DNA of 9,351 nucleotides, from NCBI GenBank assembly GCA_009839585.1, contig VXPI01000116.1, forward strand, positions 1 to 9,351, read 5' to 3'. Below are positions 7,312-9,351 of the stretch, one piece after another (within the stretch, counting starts at the first letter, position 1; the number at the start of each line of letters is the position of its first letter). This stretch comes from Gammaproteobacteria bacterium. GTDB lineage: Bacteria; Pseudomonadota; Gammaproteobacteria; Arenicellales; Poriferihabitantaceae. The notes beneath the pieces are model-generated. The model was not told the DNA's origin. It made no database searches and saw only the letters and a list, made by a program, of their open reading frames with translations. A program made the position numbers and the translations under genes.

Positions 7312-8067
7312 TTAACAGGGTATATCGGGATAAGCGGCCGAGCGGGTTCCTACAAGTGGGTTGTTATTGATATCGCGGTACGTGAACACCAGCGACAGTT
7401 TGAGTGTGTCACTGTGGTTCTGGCTGGCTGCATGCAGGGTTCGGCTGTGAAAAAACAGCACGTCACCGTATTCGAGATTGGCATTGATAGCGGTATCAAT
7501 TACCCCCTTGTTTTCATTCAGGTCTTCACGAAAGAACAGGGCACCGTCGAATCGACCCCGGTCAAGGCTCAGTCGGTGTGATCCCGGAATCAGGCGCATG
7601 CCGCCATTGTCCTGGTTTTCTCTACCAAGTGCCAACCACACATTGACCAGGTCAGGTTTGTCGAACAGCCAATAACGAATGTCCTGATGCCATTGGGTGG
7701 AACTGCTGAAGCCGGGATACTTGGTCATCAAGCAGTTATGGTGGTTTTGGGAGAGCGCGATTTGCTTGCAGCCAAGAAGACTGCGTACTCGGCCAGTGAC
7801 CGGTTTGCCCGTTGCCCAGGTACGGAAGATATTGTCTCGGGTATACGCATGCAGCAGACGGCGAGGAGTATTGCCACCGAGTGACTGACGGTCATGTGGA
7901 GAACCCGGATACTGGACGTCGGTTTCGTACTCAACCGGAGCGAGCAAAGGATTTATGGATGCCAGGCCGACCTTGCGAATGGATTCGCATAATGATGCAG
8001 AAGCAAGACCGGGAACGATGATGAAGCCGTCTTCGTGAAACCTTGCAATCGATTCCTGATCAAACAT
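7312..8067 (-). CDS. Phytanoyl-CoA dioxygenase (PhyH) family protein
   Basis: The 251-residue protein is a predicted Fe(II)/2-oxoglutarate oxygenase. The iron facial triad is visible as H127 and D129 in TQWHQDIRYW and H212 in FFHSRTLHAASQN. Other family landmarks are FHEDGFIIVPGL (10-21), NVWLALGRENQDNGGMRLIPGSH (142-164) and LEYGDVLFF (198-206). The basic residue expected about 11 positions after the last His, which binds 2-oxoglutarate, is K223 rather than the textbook Arg. The substrate is unknown: members act on acyl-CoAs, amino acids, ectoine or secondary metabolites. Start ATG 8067 gives a natural N-terminus but has no Shine-Dalgarno sequence, and lies only 15 bases after the end of tRNA-Pro on the same strand. 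Its stop faces the stop of the oxidoreductase gene across 14 bases. Confidence 0.88.
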   Translation of the reverse strand: MFDQESIARFHEDGFIIVPGLASASLCESIRKVGLASINPLLAPVEYETDVQYPGSPHDRQSLGGNTPRRLLHAYTRDNIFRTWATGKPVTGRVRSLLGCKQIALSQNHHNCLMTKYPGFSSSTQWHQDIRYWLFDKPDLVNVWLALGRENQDNGGMRLIPGSHRLSLDRGRFDGALFFREDLNENKGVIDTAINANLEYGDVLFFHSRTLHAASQNHSDTLKLSLVFTYRDINNNPLVGTRSAAYPDIPC

Positions 8068-8082
8068 AGTGAGTCAAGTTAA

Positions 8083-8159
8083 TGGTCGGGGTGAGAGGAT
8101 TTGAACCTCCGGCCCCTGCCTCCCGAAGGCAGTGCTCTACCAGGCTGAGCTACACCCCG
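8083..8159 (-). tRNA. tRNA-Pro (anticodon CGG), CCA encoded
   Basis: On the minus strand the 77 bases fold as a complete cloverleaf. The acceptor stem CGGGGTG pairs with CACCCCG, followed by A and an encoded CCA (8085-8083). The D-arm is GCTC-AGCCTGGTA-GAGC. The anticodon arm is CTGCC-TTCGGGA-GGCAG, with anticodon CGG at 8125-8123, reading codon CCG. The T-arm is GGAGG-TTCAAAT-CCTCT with one G-U pair. The C1-G72 acceptor pair and A73 discriminator are those of bacterial proline tRNAs. No second copy of the 3' end is present in the window, so there is no direct sign of an island inserted at this tRNA. Confidence 0.97.
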
Positions 8160-8189
8160 ATCACCAACCCCCCGTATCTTTGAAAAAGC

Positions 8190-8195
8190 AGTATA
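8190..8195 (-). promoter_or_regulatory. Candidate -10 box for the tRNA-Pro transcript
   Basis: TATACT on the minus strand lies 30 bases before the mature tRNA 5' end, a normal leader distance. It matches the sigma-70 -10 box in five of six positions. No good -35 hexamer is found 16-18 bases further upstream (TTGCTG is too close), so support is weak. Confidence 0.3.
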
Positions 8196-8315
8196 GAGTT
8201 TATCAGCAACAGAATATATTGCAGCGTGAATTTTTGTGTGGAATTATTCTGCATACACCGATTCCGGATCACAAGTCCATGATTTATAATCTTCCTATTA
8301 TATATCACGCCCTTG

Positions 8316-8327
8316 TTGCCTAGGCAA
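8316..8327. repeat. 12-bp perfect palindrome at the edge of the matB remnant
   Basis: TTGCCTAGGCAA is its own reverse complement. It lies in A+T-rich DNA between tRNA-Pro and the matB remnant, about 17 bases before the point where matB similarity begins. It has no U-tract on either strand, so it does not look like an intrinsic terminator; it could be an operator, an insertion scar or chance. The surrounding 185-bp spacer (8160-8344) holds no convincing gene. Confidence 0.5.
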
Positions 8328-8503
8328 TCCATCAATCCTTAATCGAAGCCAGAATCTGCAATGTGGAGGGCAAATCATGGCGGCAGGGTGAGACCGGCAG
8401 CATTGAGGCTCGCGGTCCTAATGTTTTCAGGGGTTATTGGCGAAGGCCGGAGAAGGCGGCTGAAGAGTTTCGCGAGGATGGGTTTTTCAGGGCAGGTGAC
8501 ATG

Positions 8504-8508
8504 GGCTA
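8504..8508 (+). repeat. Left copy of the 5-bp target duplication (GGCTA)
   Basis: GGCTA directly precedes the left inverted repeat and encodes the Gly of GDMG plus the start of the next codon. It matches the copy at 8675-8679. Confidence 0.85.
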
Positions 8509-8674
8509 CCCTAATCCAAAAATAGAAAACATGGAAATTCGTTCAGCGCCCTGCACGATGTGGTTCTTGAGAGTTCGGAAGTTTCACCCAATGGGTGATT
8601 CCGGCTTCGGGGCTGAAACCCAAGGCATATGGGACTTCGCGCCTGAAACGGACTGCTCTATTTATGGATTAGGG
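8509..8674. mobile_element. 166-bp MITE-like palindromic element inserted in matB
   Basis: The ends are 18-bp inverted repeats: CCCTAATCCAAAAATAGA at 8509-8526 and the complement of CCCTAATCCATAAATAGA at 8657-8674, 17 of 18 matching. GGCTA flanks both sides as a 5-bp target duplication. Deleting the element and one GGCTA joins GDMG to YIDESGYLF, the normal acyl-CoA synthetase sequence, which proves insertion. The centre, CACCCAATGGGTG at 8585-8597, is a perfect hairpin located at the exact midpoint, and inner segments (CGTTCAGCGC versus CGTTTCAGGCGC; CGGAA) also correspond between arms, so the element is an imperfect fold-back. It encodes no transposase and would have been moved by one supplied elsewhere. 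Element plus duplication equals 171 bp, 57 codons without a stop in the host frame. The transposase family is not identifiable from the ends by eye. Confidence 0.88.
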
Positions 8675-8679
8675 GGCTA
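8675..8679 (+). repeat. Right copy of the 5-bp target duplication (GGCTA)
   Basis: GGCTA directly follows the right inverted repeat and resumes the matB frame as Gly-Tyr before IDESGYLF. Confidence 0.85.
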
Positions 8680-9056
8680 TATTGATGAATCCGGTTACCT
8701 GTTTACTATCGGTCGTTCCAGGGACTTGATTATATCGGGCGGGCTGAACGTATATCCGAAAGAAGCCGAAATGGTCATCCACCAGATTGACGGTATCAAG
8801 GAATCTGCAGTCATCGGCGTGTTTCACAAGGATTATGGTGAGGGAGTAATTGCTGCCGTAGTGGAAGATAAGGATCGATGTGGAGCACTGCAGGCAGAAC
8901 AAGTCATTAGTGCGGCAAAGAAGCATTTGGCCGGGCAGGTCCCCAATCGTGTTTTCTTCCACAACCGTCTGCCTGGAAACGTCATGGGCAAGATTGAAAA
9001 GGCCAGGTTGCGGGAAATCGACTAGGATGCCTTTGCCGGTCAAGCCTAGCTCCTTT

Positions 9057-9060
9057 GGAA
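9057..9060 (+). promoter_or_regulatory. Ribosome-binding site of malonyl-CoA decarboxylase
   Basis: GGAA lies 7 bases before ATG 9068 and supports that start over the in-frame ATG at 9080. Confidence 0.4.
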
Positions 9061-9067
9061 ATTTGAC

Positions 9068-9351
9068 ATGAGGTCCCGGATGTTTAACAGTTTTCTGCAC
9101 TCCGTAGCTGATTCAGGACGGGAATTCCTTCGGGACTTTTTGCAGAGGCCAGTCGATATGCCGAAAACGACAATCGAACTATGTCACGAGCTGTTGTCGA
9201 CTCTTGGTGAGGCATCCGGTATCGCCATTGCCCGTGACATTGTGGAACGTTATCAATCTATCGACATTGTTGAGAAAACAGAATTCCTTGAATCCCTAAA
9301 AACTGATTTTGGTGTAAATCACGAAGCCGTACTTGCGGCAGCAGATGAATA
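9068..9351 (+). CDS. matA: Malonyl-CoA decarboxylase, N-terminal part, cut by right edge
   Basis: The frame opens at ATG 9068 and remains open to the last base, giving 94 residues. It reads MRSRMFNSFLHSVADSGREF, then LCHELLSTLGEASGIAIARD, IVERYQSIDIVEKTEFLESL and FGVNHEAVLAAADE. This is the helical oligomerisation domain at the N-terminus of malonyl-CoA decarboxylase (full length about 400-460 residues); the acetyltransferase-like catalytic domain lies beyond the edge. The enzyme converts malonyl-CoA to acetyl-CoA and CO2. Its position just after the matB remnant is the standard matA/matB association. No lesion is visible in the part present, so it may still work on malonyl-CoA from other sources. 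No promoter was identified; transcription may come through the matB remnant. Confidence 0.88.
   Translation, partial: MRSRMFNSFLHSVADSGREFLRDFLQRPVDMPKTTIELCHELLSTLGEASGIAIARDIVERYQSIDIVEKTEFLESLKTDFGVNHEAVLAAADE

Larger units (their letters stand above)
8345..9025 (+). pseudogene. matB: Malonyl-CoA synthetase (matB), 5'-truncated and carrying a mobile insertion
   Basis: Only the C-terminal part of an acyl-CoA synthetase of the MatB (malonyl-CoA synthetase) type remains. Similarity starts near 8345 (EARICNVEGKSWRQGETGSI) and covers RGPNVFRGYWRRPEKAAEEF, FFRAGDMG, then, after a 57-codon insertion, YIDESGYLFTIGRSRDLIIS, GGLNVYPKEAE and the catalytic-lysine motif PGNVMGKIEKARLRE near the end. 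The roughly 300 or more residues that hold the ATP-binding P-loop and the rest of the acyl pocket are absent; the upstream DNA is A+T-rich spacer and a tRNA. A TAG lies in frame at 8321 and the first possible start is GTG 8363. MatB makes malonyl-CoA from malonate, ATP and CoA; this remnant cannot. The matA gene begins 42 bases later, confirming the pathway assignment. Confidence 0.82.

Noticed and set aside
8083..8105. tRNA 3' end as an integration site for a genomic island
   Set aside because: No second copy of the 3' sequence and no integrase gene is present in the window.
8132..8323. Short plus-strand open frame across the tRNA and spacer, in the same frame as the matB remnant
   Set aside because: It covers the antisense of the tRNA, ends at TAG 8321, and its translation shows no acyl-CoA synthetase similarity.
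8363..9025. Treating the 220-codon frame as a complete functional protein
   Set aside because: The similarity covers only the C-terminal third of the family, 57 of its codons come from the inserted element, and the start lacks a clear ribosome-binding site.

Overview
The window looks like chromosomal DNA from a free-living or host-associated proteobacterium, most likely a gammaproteobacterium. Three things point this way: close resemblance of two products to Escherichia coli YbdL and YafV, a proline tRNA with an encoded CCA end, and an Atm1-type exporter of the proteobacterial kind. This is inference from protein and RNA resemblance; no database was searched. Base composition looks moderate, about half G+C by eye, with the first ~280 bases richer.

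Layout. (1) Bases 1-1182 are a decaying accessory strip. It holds the N-terminal part of an AAA-ATPase-like gene running off the left edge on the minus strand. Next comes a DUF433/DUF5615 antitoxin-toxin pair on the minus strand with both genes broken by identifiable lesions, then a possible helix-turn-helix recombinase scrap. (2) Bases 1183-7297 are five tightly spaced plus-strand genes that read as one operon: a YbdL-type methionine/glutamine aminotransferase, a YafV-type omega-amidase, an MmgE/PrpD-family lyase, an Atm1-type ABC exporter and a zinc-less quinone oxidoreductase-like dehydrogenase. Gaps are 2 to 18 bases. (3) Bases 7312-8159 run convergently on the minus strand: tRNA-Pro(CGG) followed 15 bases later by a phytanoyl-CoA-dioxygenase-family gene. 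(4) Bases 8345-9351 are the remains of a malonate operon: a 5'-truncated malonyl-CoA synthetase (matB) and the intact start of malonyl-CoA decarboxylase (matA), which runs off the right edge.

The most striking structure is a 166-bp palindromic mobile element (MITE-like) inside the matB remnant. It has 18-bp terminal inverted repeats (17/18 match), a 5-bp target duplication (GGCTA) and a centre that is itself a perfect hairpin. Element plus duplication is 171 bp, exactly 57 codons, with no stop in the matB frame, so the insertion is read through. Removing it restores the conserved family sequence exactly.

Functionally, the aminotransferase and omega-amidase form a known repair pair: transamination with glutamine (or asparagine) as amino donor yields alpha-ketoglutaramate or alpha-ketosuccinamate, which the amidase hydrolyses. 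Why an MmgE/PrpD lyase, a glutathione-type exporter and a reductase follow them is not explained by the sequence. The matB loss suggests malonate activation is gone at this locus, while malonyl-CoA decarboxylase may persist.
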